Of a stretch of DNA of 40,437 nucleotides, positions 26,229-35,415 are shown in pieces. This DNA comes from Gammaproteobacteria bacterium (GTDB lineage: Bacteria > Pseudomonadota > Gammaproteobacteria > Ga0077536): the NCBI GenBank assembly GCA_019747795.1, contig JAIEQK010000078.1, positions 1 through 40,437 of the forward strand, written 5' to 3'. Both the position numbers and the translations under genes were made by a program. Each line of letters opens with the position of its first letter. The first letter of the stretch is position 1. The notes beneath the pieces were generated by a model that was given only the letters and a program-made list of their open reading frames with translations, did no database searches and was not told the origin of the DNA.

Positions 26229-27627
26229 CCCTTCCTCCACCCTGATGCATCGCGTCGAGCACATCCACTTCATCGGCGTCGGCGGCTCGGGCATGAGCGG
26301 CATCGCCGAAGTGCTGTCCAATCTCGGCTACAAGGTCTCGGGCTCGGACCAGAGCGCGAGCAAGGTCACCGAGCGGCTGCGCGCCCAGGGCGTGGCGGTG
26401 CTTGGCGCGCACGCCGCGGGCAATGTCACCGGCGCGGACGTGGTGGTGGTGTCGAGCGCCATCGCCGAGGACAACGTCGAACTGGTGGCGGCCCGCGCGC
26501 AGCGCATCCCGGTGGTGCCGCGCGCCGAGATGCTCGCCGAACTCATGCGTTTCCGGCGCGGCATCGCCATCGCCGGTACCCACGGCAAGACCACCACCAC
26601 GAGTCTCGTCGCCGCGGTGCTGGCCGAGGCGGGACTCGATCCGACCTTCGTGGTCGGCGGCCTGGTGAAGAGCATCGGTTCCAACGCGCGGCTCGGCGCC
26701 GGCAGCTATCTCGTCGCCGAGGCCGACGAGAGCGACGCGTCCTTCCTGCTACTGCATCCGCTGGTCGCGGTGCTGACCAATGTCGACGCCGATCACATGG
26801 CCACCTACCACGGCGACTTCGCCGTGCTGAAGGCGACCTTCGTCGAGTTCTTCCGCCGTCTGCCGTTCTACGGCGTGGCCTGCGTGTGCCTGGACGATGC
26901 GCAGGCCGCGTCGCTCATCCCCGAGATTCGCGCGCGGGTCATCACCTACGGCGTACACGAGGACGCCGACGTGCGCGGCCACGACCTCCGTCACGCCGAT
27001 GGCCGCGAGCATTTCCGCGTGGCCCTGAAGGGCGAGGCGAGCCAGCCGGAGGAAGAGTTCGTGCTCAACCTGCCGGGCGAGCACAACGTGCAGAACGCGC
27101 TCGCCGCGATCGCGGTCGCGCGCGAACTGGGCGTGGACCTGGATGCCGCGCGACGTGCGCTGCTGGCATTCGAAGGCATCGGTCGGCGCTGCCAGATCCA
27201 CCGCGACATCGACGTCGGCGGCAAGCAGGTCACCGTGGTCGACGACTACGGTCATCACCCGAAGGAACTGGATGCGGTCCTGAAGACCATTCGTCGCACA
27301 TTTCCAGGCAAGCGCCTGGTGGTGGTGTTCCAGCCCCATCGCTACACCCGCACCCGCGACCTGCTGGACGATTTCGCCACGGTGCTGTCCCGCGCCGACG
27401 TGCTGGTATTGCTGGAAGTCTATGCCGCGGGCGAGGCGCCCATCGCCGGGGCCGATGGCCGCGCGCTGGCGCGCGCGATTCGCAGCCGCGGCCACATCGA
27501 CCCGGTGTTCGTCGCGGAACTCGCGCAGGTCACCGAAGTGCTCGCCGACCTGGTCCAGGACGACGACGTGGTGGCCTTGCTCGGCGCCGGCAACATCGGC
27601 GGCATCGCGGAGGCGCTGGTCGCATGA
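26221..27627 (+). CDS. murC: UDP-MurNAc:L-alanine ligase
   Basis: MurC attaches the first residue, L-alanine, to UDP-MurNAc. The 468 residues show the nucleotide fold HFIGVGGSGMSGIAEVL, the ATP loop GTHGKTTTTSL, EADESDASF, DDYGHHPKE and FQPHRYTRTRDL. The ATG at 26221 overlaps murG by eight bases; a later ATG at 26245 directly before the conserved block is possible. The stop overlaps murB by ATGA. Confidence 0.97.
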   Translation: MHDPSSTLMHRVEHIHFIGVGGSGMSGIAEVLSNLGYKVSGSDQSASKVTERLRAQGVAVLGAHAAGNVTGADVVVVSSAIAEDNVELVAARAQRIPVVPRAEMLAELMRFRRGIAIAGTHGKTTTTSLVAAVLAEAGLDPTFVVGGLVKSIGSNARLGAGSYLVAEADESDASFLLLHPLVAVLTNVDADHMATYHGDFAVLKATFVEFFRRLPFYGVACVCLDDAQAASLIPEIRARVITYGVHEDADVRGHDLRHADGREHFRVALKGEASQPEEEFVLNLPGEHNVQNALAAIAVARELGVDLDAARRALLAFEGIGRRCQIHRDIDVGGKQVTVVDDYGHHPKELDAVLKTIRRTFPGKRLVVVFQPHRYTRTRDLLDDFATVLSRADVLVLLEVYAAGEAPIAGADGRALARAIRSRGHIDPVFVAELAQVTEVLADLVQDDDVVALLGAGNIGGIAEALVA

Positions 27628-28538
27628 ACGCCGCCCTGCGCGACCCCGACACGGCGACCTGGCGTGGTGAATTCCGGCGCGACGAGCCGCTCGCGCGTCA
27701 TTCGAGCTGGCGCTGCGGCGGGCTTGCGGAGCGCTGGTTCGAGCCGGCCGATCGCGCCGAACTCGAGGCCTTTCTCGCGAGCGACGCGCGCGACCCGCTC
27801 TTGTTCCTGGGTCTCGGCAGCAATGTGCTCATCCGTGACGGCGGCGTGCGCGGCACGGTCGTCTCCACCGCGCGGCTCGCCGGCCTCGAATGGCTGGACG
27901 ATACCCGGCTCTACGCCGAGGCCGGCGTGCCTTGCGCGCGACTGGCGCGCGCCGCGGCCGCGCGCGACCGCGCCGGGCTCGAGTTCCTGGCCGGCATTCC
28001 CGGCAGCCTGGGCGGCGCGCTGCGCATGAACGCCGGCGCGCTGGGCGGCGAGACCTGGCAGTTCGTCCTGTGGGTCGAGATGATCGATCGCGCCGGCGTC
28101 GTCACGCGGCTGCCGCGCGAGGCCTTCACCGCCGGCTATCGCCACGTCGACGCGCCGCAGCCCGGCTGGTTCCTGGCCGCGCTGCTCGCGTTGCCGGACG
28201 CCGCCGCGGGGCAGGGCGCGGAGCGCATCCGCCAGGTGCTGGCCCAGCGCGGCGCGACCCAGCCGACCGGCAAGGCGTCCTGCGGCTCGGTGTTCAAGAA
28301 TCCGCCCGGCGACTTCGCCGGTCGGCTCATCGAACAGTGCGGACTCAAGGGCTATCGACGCGGCGGCTGCGAGGTCTCGACCGTGCACGCCAACTTCATC
28401 GTCAACGACGACGGCGCGCGCGCGGCCGACATCGAGGCGCTGGTGCGCCACGTGCAGGCCACCGTGCGCGAGCAGACCGGCATCACACTCGAGCCCGAAG
28501 TGCAGTTCGTCGGCGAAGACGCGGAGGCCGCGCCATGA
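27624..28538 (+). CDS. murB: UDP-N-acetylenolpyruvoylglucosamine reductase
   Basis: MurB, an FAD enzyme, reduces the MurA product to UDP-MurNAc with NADPH. The 304-residue length and the segments LGLGSNVLIRDGGV, GIPGSLGGALRMNAGALGGE and CGSVFKNP (Ser222 the likely proton donor) indicate the shorter type II form rather than the E. coli type I. The ATG at 27624 overlaps the murC stop. Its place between murC and ddl is unlike E. coli and Pseudomonas aeruginosa, where murB lies elsewhere. Confidence 0.95.
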   Translation: MNAALRDPDTATWRGEFRRDEPLARHSSWRCGGLAERWFEPADRAELEAFLASDARDPLLFLGLGSNVLIRDGGVRGTVVSTARLAGLEWLDDTRLYAEAGVPCARLARAAAARDRAGLEFLAGIPGSLGGALRMNAGALGGETWQFVLWVEMIDRAGVVTRLPREAFTAGYRHVDAPQPGWFLAALLALPDAAAGQGAERIRQVLAQRGATQPTGKASCGSVFKNPPGDFAGRLIEQCGLKGYRRGGCEVSTVHANFIVNDDGARAADIEALVRHVQATVREQTGITLEPEVQFVGEDAEAAP

Positions 28539-29494
28539 GCGGCTTCGAATGCGCGCGACTCGACGCCGCCGCGCGTGACGCCGGGCGCGTGGGCGTGCTG
28601 ATGGGCGGTACCTCGGGCGAGCGCGAGGTATCGCTGAAGAGCGGCGCGGCGGTCACCGCGGCGCTGCGTGCCGCCGGCGTCGACGCGACCGCGCTCGACT
28701 GGCAGGGCACGCTCGACGATCTGCTGCGCTACCGCGACTTCGATCGTTTCTTCATCGCGCTGCATGGCCGTGGCGGCGAAGACGGCCAGGTGCAGGCGGC
28801 GCTGGAACTCCTCGGCAAGCCCTACACCGGCACCGGCGTCACCGGCTGCGCGCTCGCGATGGACAAGTACCGCGCCAAGCTCGCGTGGCTCGGCGCCGGC
28901 CTGCCGACGCCGGACTTCCGCGTGGTGGACGAACAGAGTGACGTGCGCGAACTGGCGCGCGCGCTCGGCCTGCCGTTCTTCGTCAAGCCGGGGCGCGAGG
29001 GCTCGAGTCTCGGTGTGTCCAAGGTGAAGCTTGCCGACGACTTCGCCGCGGCGGTCCGCGCCGCGCGCGCCTACGACGACCTGGTCATCGCCGAGCGCTT
29101 CGTCGACGGGCCCGAATACACCTTGTCCATCGTCGCAGGCGAAGCGCTGCCCATCATCCGCCTCGAGACGCCCCACGAGTTCTACGACTACTCGGCGAAG
29201 TACCTGGTCGACACCACGTCCTATATCTGTCCCTGCGGCCTGTCCGAGGCGGACGAGCGCGCCGCCGCGGCCATCGGTCTGCGCGCCTTCCAGGCGCTGG
29301 ACGGGCGCGGCTGGGGACGGGTGGACTTCATGCGCGGCGGCGACGGCCGGCTGTGGCTCATCGAACTGAACACCGTGCCGGGCATGACCGATCATTCGCT
29401 GGTGCCGATGGCCGCGCGCCAGGCGGGCCACAGCTTCGAAGACCTGGCGCTCGCCATCCTGGCCGCGAGCATGGACGGAGGACGGGGCGCATGA
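28535..29494 (+). CDS. ddl: D-alanine:D-alanine ligase
   Basis: Ddl makes the D-Ala-D-Ala dipeptide used by MurF. The ATG at 28535 overlaps the murB stop; 319 residues follow, with the conserved core starting at RVGVLMGGTSGEREVSLKSG. ATP-grasp marks are HGRGGEDGQVQ, FVKPGREGSSLGVSKV and the metal-binding end IELNTVPGMTDHSLVP. The position before ftsQ corresponds to ddlB of E. coli. Confidence 0.97.
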   Translation: MSGFECARLDAAARDAGRVGVLMGGTSGEREVSLKSGAAVTAALRAAGVDATALDWQGTLDDLLRYRDFDRFFIALHGRGGEDGQVQAALELLGKPYTGTGVTGCALAMDKYRAKLAWLGAGLPTPDFRVVDEQSDVRELARALGLPFFVKPGREGSSLGVSKVKLADDFAAAVRAARAYDDLVIAERFVDGPEYTLSIVAGEALPIIRLETPHEFYDYSAKYLVDTTSYICPCGLSEADERAAAAIGLRAFQALDGRGWGRVDFMRGGDGRLWLIELNTVPGMTDHSLVPMAARQAGHSFEDLALAILAASMDGGRGA

Positions 29495-30249
29495 GTCACG
29501 CCACGCTCAAGGTCACCGAGCCGACGCCGCCGCCGATCTCGCCGACGCTCGCGGTGTTCCTGACCATGGTGGTGCTGACCGTGGCCGGCGTGCTGTGGCT
29601 CGCCCATGAGCTGTCCAATCCCGCCGCGCTGCCCATCCGTCGGGTGATGGTGGAGGGCGAGTTCAAGCACCTCACCACCGAACACGTGCAGCGCGCGGTC
29701 GCCGGCGCGGTGGAGGGCGGCTTCTTCGGCGTGGACGTCGAAGAGATTCGGCGCCAGCTCCTGAACCAGGCGTGGATCAAGGAGGCCAACGTCAGCCGCG
29801 TGTGGCCCGACGGCCTGCACGTGACCATCGTCGAGCAGGTGCCGGTGGCGCGCTGGGGCGACTACGGCCTGCTGAACGCGCGGGCCGACATCTTCGTGCC
29901 GGCGCCGGAGGACCTGCCCAAGGAACTGGTGCAGCTCACCGGTCCGCTGGGCTCGGAACAGGAAGTGCTGGAGCGCTTCGGCTTCATCAAGAAGGAACTG
30001 GCCGGTGTGGGGCTCGTGCCGGTGGCGCTCGGTCTGTCCGACCGGCGCGCCTGGACGGTCACCACCGAGGGCGGCCACGAGATCCTGCTCGGCCGGCGCG
30101 ATCTAGAAGAGCGCCTGGCCAGATTCAAATGGGGATACACGCGCGGCCTCAATGCCGCCTGGGATCGCATCGGTCACGTCGACATGCGGTACACCAACGG
30201 TTTCGCGGTCGGCGAACGCGCGACAGCGCTGAGGAATGGCAGCAAATGA
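29491..30249 (+). CDS. ftsQ: Cell division protein FtsQ
   Basis: FtsQ is a bitopic divisome scaffold that binds FtsB and FtsL. The ATG at 29491 overlaps the ddl stop and gives 252 residues: a short cytosolic Pro-rich start, one transmembrane helix at about 22-42, a POTRA domain from about residue 48 (IRRVMVEGEFKHLTTEHVQ), and the beta domain ending with MRYTNGFAV. It is followed by a 49-base gap with the ftsA ribosome site. Confidence 0.95.
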   Translation: MSHATLKVTEPTPPPISPTLAVFLTMVVLTVAGVLWLAHELSNPAALPIRRVMVEGEFKHLTTEHVQRAVAGAVEGGFFGVDVEEIRRQLLNQAWIKEANVSRVWPDGLHVTIVEQVPVARWGDYGLLNARADIFVPAPEDLPKELVQLTGPLGSEQEVLERFGFIKKELAGVGLVPVALGLSDRRAWTVTTEGGHEILLGRRDLEERLARFKWGYTRGLNAAWDRIGHVDMRYTNGFAVGERATALRNGSK

Positions 30250-30298
30250 TCGAGAGGGGCACAGACGCGGACGCCGCGGGCGAACGCGGGAGCGCAGC

Positions 30299-31543
30299 AT
30301 GATCGCGAAGAAATCGGACAAGAAGCTGCTGGTCGGGCTCGACATCGGCACCTCCAAGGTGGTGGCGATCGTCGGCGAGGTGGCGCCCGACGGCTCCATC
30401 GAGGTGGTGGGACTCGGCTCCCATCCGTCCCGCGGCCTGAAGAAGGGGGTGGTGGTCAACATCGAGTCGACCGTGCAGTCCATCCAGCGCGCCATCGAAG
30501 AGGCTGAGCTGATGGCGGGCTGCGAGATCCACTCGGTCTACGCCGGCATCGCCGGCGGCCACATCCGCAGTCTCAATTCCCACGGCATCGTCGCCATCCG
30601 CGACAGCGAGGTGACGCACAGCGACGTGGAGCGCGTGATCGATGCCGCGCGCGCGGTGGCCATTCCGGCGGACCAGAAGATCCTGCACATCCTGCCGCAG
30701 GAATTCATCATCGATGGCCAGGAGGGAATCCGCGAGCCGATAGGCATGTCCGGTGTGCGCCTCGAATCGCGCGTGCACATGGTGACCGGCGCGGTGTCGG
30801 CCGCGCAGAACATCGTCAAGTGCGTGCGCCGCTGCGGGCTCGAGGTGGACGACATCATCCTGCAGCAGCTCGCCTCGTCCTACGCGGTGCTGACCGAGGA
30901 CGAGAAGGATCTCGGCGTGTGCCTGTGCGACATCGGCGGCGGCACCACCGACATCGCGGTGTTCGTGCACGGCGCCATCCACCACTCGGCCGTGATCCCC
31001 ATCGCCGGCGACCAGGTGACCAACGACATCGCGGTCGCGCTGCGCACGCCGACCCACCACGCGGAGGACATCAAGATCCGCTATGCCTGCGCGCTCACCC
31101 AGCTCGCCAACCCCGAGGAGACCATCGAGGTCCCGAGCGTGGGCGACAGGCCGCCGCGCCGCCTGGTGCGCCAGACGCTGGCCGAGGTGGTCGAGCCGCG
31201 CTACGAAGAACTCTTCAACCTCGTCGCCGCCGAGCTCAAGCGCAGCGGCTTCGAGGAGATGATGGCCGCCGGCGTGGTCCTGACCGGCGGCGGCTCCAAG
31301 ATGGAAGGCGTGATCGAGCTCGCCGAGGAAGTGTTCCACATGCCCGTCAGGCTCGGTACGCCGCAGTACGTGGCGGGCCTGGTGGACGTGGTGCGCAACC
31401 CGATCTACGCCACGGGCGTGGGACTGCTGCTGTTCGGCAACCAGGCCGGTGGCGGCAACAGCTTCACCCAGCCCAACCCGCGCTTCGAGAACACCGCCAG
31501 TCTCTGGGAGCGCATGAAGGCCTGGTTCCATGGAAATTTCTAG
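30299..31543 (+). CDS. ftsA: Cell division protein FtsA
   Basis: FtsA is the actin-like protein that tethers FtsZ filaments to the membrane. The ATG at 30299 has a GGGAG site six bases upstream and gives 414 residues; an in-frame ATG at 30236 lies inside ftsQ. ATPase marks are GLDIGTSKV, CDIGGGTTDIAVF and VVLTGGGSKMEGV. The C-terminus SLWERMKAWFHGNF is the amphipathic membrane-targeting helix. Confidence 0.97.
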   Translation: MIAKKSDKKLLVGLDIGTSKVVAIVGEVAPDGSIEVVGLGSHPSRGLKKGVVVNIESTVQSIQRAIEEAELMAGCEIHSVYAGIAGGHIRSLNSHGIVAIRDSEVTHSDVERVIDAARAVAIPADQKILHILPQEFIIDGQEGIREPIGMSGVRLESRVHMVTGAVSAAQNIVKCVRRCGLEVDDIILQQLASSYAVLTEDEKDLGVCLCDIGGGTTDIAVFVHGAIHHSAVIPIAGDQVTNDIAVALRTPTHHAEDIKIRYACALTQLANPEETIEVPSVGDRPPRRLVRQTLAEVVEPRYEELFNLVAAELKRSGFEEMMAAGVVLTGGGSKMEGVIELAEEVFHMPVRLGTPQYVAGLVDVVRNPIYATGVGLLLFGNQAGGGNSFTQPNPRFENTASLWERMKAWFHGNF

Positions 31544-31651
31544 ACGTTCGCGCGCGGCTGGCGGCCGCGGCGGCGTCGACGCTGGCACACACGATTACAT
31601 AACAGTCACCCACCCCGCGAGCGGGGCGACAGTAGACGGAGGGATTGAAAG
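31544..31651 (+). promoter_or_regulatory. ftsA-ftsZ spacer with small hairpin and strong ribosome site
   Basis: The 108-base spacer is the longest gap inside the cluster. CCCCGC (31613-31618) and GCGGGG (31621-31626) form a 6-bp hairpin, and GGAGG at 31638-31642 is nine bases before the ftsZ ATG. ftsZ is thus translated independently, unlike most upstream genes. No convincing promoter was found in it. Confidence 0.5.
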
Positions 31652-32869
31652 ATGTTCGAACTGATGGACTCCTACAGCCAACGGGCGGTCATCAAGGTGA
31701 TCGGCGTCGGCGGCGGCGGCGGCAACGCCGTGCAGCACATGCTCACCGCCGACATCGACGGGGTGGAATTCATCTGCGCCAACACCGACGCGCAGGTGCT
31801 GAAGAATTCCGCGGTCAAGACCACCCTGCAACTCGGCGCCGACATCACCAAGGGGCTGGGCGCGGGCGCCAACCCCGACGTCGGCCGGCAGGCGGCGATG
31901 GACGATCGGGACCGCATCCACGACGTGCTGGAAGGCGCCGACATGGTCTTCATCACCGCCGGCATGGGCGGTGGCACCGGCACCGGCGCGGCGCCGGTGG
32001 TGGCGCAGATCGCGAAGGAGATGGGCATCCTGACCGTCGCGGTCGTGACCCGGCCGTTTCCCTTCGAGGGCCGCAAGCGCGGCGCCATCGCCGACCAGGG
32101 CATCCGCGACCTCGCGCAGTACGTCGACTCGCTGATCACCATCCCGAACGAGAAGCTGCTCTCGGTGCTCGGTCGTGACATCAGCCTGCTGGACGCCTTC
32201 AAGGCGGCCAACGACGTGCTGCTCGGCGCGGTGCAGGGCATCGCGGAGCTGATCACCTGCCCCGGCCTCATCAACGTCGACTTCGCCGACGTGCGGACGG
32301 TGATGTCCGAGATGGGCATGGCGATGATGGGTTCGGGCGCGGCCCGCGGTCAGGACCGCGCGCGCATCGCGGCCGAGGCGGCCATCTCGAGCCCGCTGCT
32401 GGAAGACGTCAACCTGGCGGGCGCCAAGGGCATCCTGGTCAACGTCACCTCGGGCCTCGACCTCAAGATGGGCGAGTTCGAGGAGGTCGGCAACACGGTC
32501 AAGGCCTTCGCCTCGGACAACGCCACGGTGGTGGTGGGCACGGTCATCGACCCGAACATGAACGACGAGATCCGCGTCACCGTGGTGGCGACCGGCATCA
32601 GCACCGACAGCCGCAAGGAAGAGCCGGTGCCGACCCAGGCGCCGAGCCGTCCGGTGGCCGTGGCCGCGGCACCCGCTCCCGCGGCGGCGCCGAGCCATGC
32701 ACCCGCGCCGCAGCGGGCCGAGCGATTCGAGGACGCGGTGGAGATCCGTCGGGTCGAGCGTCCGGCCGCAGTGCCGCGCGCGCGGGACGACCGCGTGTTC
32801 CAGGACATCACCGAGGGCAACACCGACTACCTGGACATCCCGGCCTTCCTGCGCCGCCAGGCCGACTGA
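31652..32869 (+). CDS. ftsZ: Cell division GTPase FtsZ
   Basis: FtsZ polymerises into the division ring. The 405 residues contain the nucleotide-binding [10 protein letters not shown], the tubulin signature [10 protein letters not shown] (106-115), the synergy-loop segment [12 protein letters not shown], an Ala/Pro-rich linker of about 60 residues and the C-terminal peptide [14 protein letters not shown] that binds FtsA and ZipA. The start has an excellent ribosome site. A long GC hairpin follows the stop. Confidence 0.98.
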   Translation: MFELMDSYSQRAVIKVIGVGGGGGNAVQHMLTADIDGVEFICANTDAQVLKNSAVKTTLQLGADITKGLGAGANPDVGRQAAMDDRDRIHDVLEGADMVFITAGMGGGTGTGAAPVVAQIAKEMGILTVAVVTRPFPFEGRKRGAIADQGIRDLAQYVDSLITIPNEKLLSVLGRDISLLDAFKAANDVLLGAVQGIAELITCPGLINVDFADVRTVMSEMGMAMMGSGAARGQDRARIAAEAAISSPLLEDVNLAGAKGILVNVTSGLDLKMGEFEEVGNTVKAFASDNATVVVGTVIDPNMNDEIRVTVVATGISTDSRKEEPVPTQAPSRPVAVAAAPAPAAAPSHAPAPQRAERFEDAVEIRRVERPAAVPRARDDRVFQDITEGNTDYLDIPAFLRRQAD

Positions 32870-32880
32870 GCCGCGCACCG

Positions 32881-32907
32881 CGGGGCCGCCCGTGCGCGGC
32901 GGCCCCG
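32881..32907 (+). terminator. GC hairpin after ftsZ
   Basis: CGGGGCCGCC (32881-32890) pairs with GGCGGCCCCG (32898-32907): a perfect 10-bp stem with a 7-base loop, 11 bases after the ftsZ stop. No T-run follows, so termination by this element alone is uncertain. It probably ends or trims the dcw transcript before the lpxC promoter. Confidence 0.55.
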
Positions 32908-32971
32908 GGGCCCGCTGACGAAGTCAGCAAGGGATGAATAAGAATCGGCTTATCAAGCCCCTACGGAGGTG

Positions 32972-32980
32972 TGTTATATT
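32972..32980 (+). promoter_or_regulatory. Extended -10 promoter for lpxC
   Basis: TGTTATATT is a TG-n-TATATT extended -10; a weak TTATCA (32950-32955) lies 19 bases upstream. The expected start near 32987 leaves a leader of about 38 bases containing a CTTCTC/GAGAAG hairpin (32999-33004 with 33010-33015) just before the GGGGG ribosome site. GGAGG (32965-32969) and CCTCC (32982-32986) form a dyad around the -10. Confidence 0.55.
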
Positions 32981-33024
32981 CCCTCCAAAAAAGCGGACCT
33001 TCTCTCTGGGAGAAGCGGGGGAAA

Positions 33025-33936
33025 ATGATCAGACAGCGCACGCTGAAGAACGTGATTCGGGCCACGGGTGTGGGCCTGCACACCGGCCGCAAGGTTTTCC
33101 TGACCCTGCGCCCGGCCCCCGCGGACACGGGCATCGTGTTCCGCCGGGACGATCTCGAGCCGGCCGTGGACATCGTCGCCCGCGCCGAGAACGTCGGGGA
33201 CACCAGCCTCTCCACCAGCCTGGTGAAGGGCGGCGTGCGCATCTCGACCGTCGAGCACCTGCTGTCGGCCTTCGCGGGCCTCGGCATCGACAACGCCTAT
33301 GTCGATTTGAGCGCTTCGGAAGTGCCGATCATGGACGGCAGCGCGGGGCCCTTCGTGTTCCTCATCCAGTCCGCGGGCTTCGAGGAACAGAACCAGCCCA
33401 AGCGATTCTTCCGGATCAAGCGCTCCATCGGCGTGCGTGACGGCGACAAGTGGGCGCGGTTCGAGCCCTTCGACGGCTTCAAGGTGTCCTTCGCCATCGA
33501 ATTCGACCATCCTTTCTTCCACCAGCGCAGCAAGCACGCGGAAATCGATTTCTCGACCACCAGCTTCGTCAAGGAAGTGGCCCGGGCGCGCACCTTCGGC
33601 TTCATGAAGGACGTCGAACTGCTGCGTGAGCAGAACCTGGCGCTCGGCGGCAGCCTGGACAACGCCGTGGTGGTGGACGACTACCGCGTGCTGAACGAGG
33701 ACGGGCTCCGTTACGAGGACGAGTTCGTCAAGCACAAGATCCTCGACGCCATCGGCGACCTCTACCTGCTCGGCCACAGCCTGATCGGCGCCTTCCATGG
33801 CTACAAGTCGGGCCACGAACTGAACAACCGCCTGCTGCGCAAGATTCTCGCCACCGAGGACGCCTACGAACTGGTGTCCTTCGAGGGCGAGCAGACCGCG
33901 CCCTTCAGCTTCAGCCAGCCGATCCCGGCGCGCTGA
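33025..33936 (+). CDS. lpxC: UDP-3-O-acyl-N-acetylglucosamine deacetylase
   Basis: LpxC is the zinc deacetylase that commits UDP-GlcNAc derivatives to lipid A. The ATG at 33025 follows CGGGGGAAA and gives 303 residues, close to the 305 of E. coli. Zinc ligands are His78 ([12 protein letters not shown]), His237 and Asp241 (HKILDAIGD), and the catalytic His264 ([11 protein letters not shown]), each one position before its E. coli counterpart. The stop codon sits in the loop of a hairpin at the junction with dciA. Confidence 0.97.
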   Translation: MIRQRTLKNVIRATGVGLHTGRKVFLTLRPAPADTGIVFRRDDLEPAVDIVARAENVGDTSLSTSLVKGGVRISTVEHLLSAFAGLGIDNAYVDLSASEVPIMDGSAGPFVFLIQSAGFEEQNQPKRFFRIKRSIGVRDGDKWARFEPFDGFKVSFAIEFDHPFFHQRSKHAEIDFSTTSFVKEVARARTFGFMKDVELLREQNLALGGSLDNAVVVDDYRVLNEDGLRYEDEFVKHKILDAIGDLYLLGHSLIGAFHGYKSGHELNNRLLRKILATEDAYELVSFEGEQTAPFSFSQPIPAR

Positions 33937-33944
33937 CGCGCCGG
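33925..33944. terminator. Hairpin at the lpxC/dciA convergent junction
   Basis: CCGGCGCG (33925-33932) and CGCGCCGG (33937-33944) are perfect 8-base arms; the 4-base loop CTGA contains the lpxC stop codon. No T-run follows on either strand. The gap to the convergent dciA stop is only 15 bases, so it may serve both genes. Confidence 0.5.
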
Positions 33945-33951
33945 CCAAGAC

Positions 33952-34389
33952 TCAGTCCCGGGCGTGGCGCGCGAGCCGCGCCAGGGCGGCGCGCAGGCGC
34001 GGGTCCTCGGTGCAGGCCGCCGCCGCGTCGAGCGCCTCGCCCGCTGACTGGCTCATGTGGCGGGGCGCGGCGGTGGGCAGCTTCTCCCGCGGGTCCACCA
34101 CGTTCCGCACCCGCACACTCCTCACCTCGGCGAACTCGGGCAGGCTGCGCAGTCGGCTGAGGATCTCCGGCGTCTTGAAGCGCAATTGCCCCGCCCAGGT
34201 CGAGCCCTCGGCCTGCAGCACCAGGCAGCCGTCGCGCACGGTCGCCAGGCGCACGTGGCGACGCAGCCCCTCCGGCACGCAGTCCAGCAGGCGGTCGTTC
34301 ATCTCCCCCAGCCGCCGCGCGCGGTCTGTCAATTGCTTTAGCTGGGAGAATCTGGCGACAATGTCACAAACAGAAAGGGGGGTGCTCAC
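33952..34389 (-). CDS. dciA: DUF721 protein, DciA-type helicase-loading factor
   Basis: The 145-residue protein has the DUF721 layout: a helical N-terminus, then the KH-like core with CLVLQAEGSTWAGQLRFKTPEILSRL, and a variable Ala/Arg-rich tail. DciA proteins help recruit the replicative helicase DnaB in bacteria that lack DnaC/DnaI loaders. The minus-strand position between lpxC and secA is typical in Pseudomonas-like genomes. The start is GTG (34389-34387) with no clear ribosome site. It is divergent from the M23 gene 51 bases away. Confidence 0.85.
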   Translation of the reverse strand: MSTPLSVCDIVARFSQLKQLTDRARRLGEMNDRLLDCVPEGLRRHVRLATVRDGCLVLQAEGSTWAGQLRFKTPEILSRLRSLPEFAEVRSVRVRNVVDPREKLPTAAPRHMSQSAGEALDAAAACTEDPRLRAALARLARHARD

Positions 34390-34440
34390 TGCGGCTGGCC
34401 CGTTGAGGACGGCGGGACTGGTCGTTGCCCACTCATAGTC

Positions 34441-35409
34441 ATGGAAATAATCATCCTATCAAAGTCGCGGGGGACCACCGCGCGGTTTCGTATTGGCCTG
34501 CCGTTGGTGCTGGTCACCGCCATCACCCTCGCCACCGGCTCGGCCGGTCTCGCCTATTGGGGGTACACCCGCGGCGGCAGCGCGATGGTCGAGGAGATCC
34601 TCAACAATCCCGAGCGCTCCGCCCAGGTCTGGCAGCGCGAGATCATCAACCAGCGCCAGTTCCTGAATTCCCTGAACGAGGACATGAGCGGCGATCTGAG
34701 CGCCCTGTCCGGCGCCATCGGCCGCATGCAGTCCCAGCTCACGCGCCTGGACGCGGTGGCCGAGCGCGTCGCCAAGTCGGCGCGACTCGACGTCGCCGAG
34801 TTCGACCTCGGCCATGACCCGGCCATTGGCGGTCCGCAGCCCGAGGACGCCCGGCCGCCGGAGTGGACCGAACTGCTGGCCAACCTCGATGCTCTGCGCG
34901 ACGAGGTCGGCCTGCGCGGCGAGCGCCTCGATGCGCTCGAAGCGCTGATGCAGGACCGCCTGCTGCACGACGACATGAAGCCCGACGGCCAGCCGCTCGG
35001 CGGCGGGTGGATCTCGTCGGGCTTCGGCTACCGTACCGACCCGGTGACCGGCGGTCGCGAGTTCCACGACGGCCTGGACTTCGTCGGCAAACCCGGCGAG
35101 CCGGTGCGCGCGGTGGCGGCCGGCGTGGTGATCTGGTCGGGCAAGCGCTGGGGCTACGGCAACCTGGTCGAGGTGAGCCACGGCAACGGCTACATCACGC
35201 GCTACGCGCACAATCGCGCCAACCTGGTGGCGGTCGGCGAGAAGGTCGACAAGAACCAGTCCATCGCCCTGCTCGGGTCCACCGGCCGCACCACCGGTCC
35301 CCACGTCCACTTCGAAGTCGTGCACAACGGCGAGAAGGTCAATCCCATCGCCTTCGTCGGCAATCCCGCCAAGCTGCGGGTCCAGGCCGGCACCAAGCTG
35401 CAGCGCTAG
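34441..35409 (+). CDS. M23-family murein endopeptidase (LytM domain)
   Basis: This is an envelope protein with an uncleaved signal or membrane anchor (about 18-40), a coiled-coil region (about 65-180) and a C-terminal LytM domain (about 190-310). Metal-site motifs are present: FHDGLDF, then TRYAHN and the HxH in GPHVHFEV, so it is probably catalytically active and cuts peptide crosslinks in murein. Its 322 residues and place before secA match an uncharacterised M23 gene of Pseudomonas. The ATG at 34441 has no good ribosome site. It is not an EnvC/NlpD-type inactive LytM protein. Confidence 0.9.
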   Translation: MEIIILSKSRGTTARFRIGLPLVLVTAITLATGSAGLAYWGYTRGGSAMVEEILNNPERSAQVWQREIINQRQFLNSLNEDMSGDLSALSGAIGRMQSQLTRLDAVAERVAKSARLDVAEFDLGHDPAIGGPQPEDARPPEWTELLANLDALRDEVGLRGERLDALEALMQDRLLHDDMKPDGQPLGGGWISSGFGYRTDPVTGGREFHDGLDFVGKPGEPVRAVAAGVVIWSGKRWGYGNLVEVSHGNGYITRYAHNRANLVAVGEKVDKNQSIALLGSTGRTTGPHVHFEVVHNGEKVNPIAFVGNPAKLRVQAGTKLQR

Positions 35410-35415
35410 TCACAT

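Noticed and set aside
31582-31600. TGGCAC in the ftsA-ftsZ gap as a sigma-54 promoter
   Set aside because: The second element (GC at -12) is not at the required spacing.
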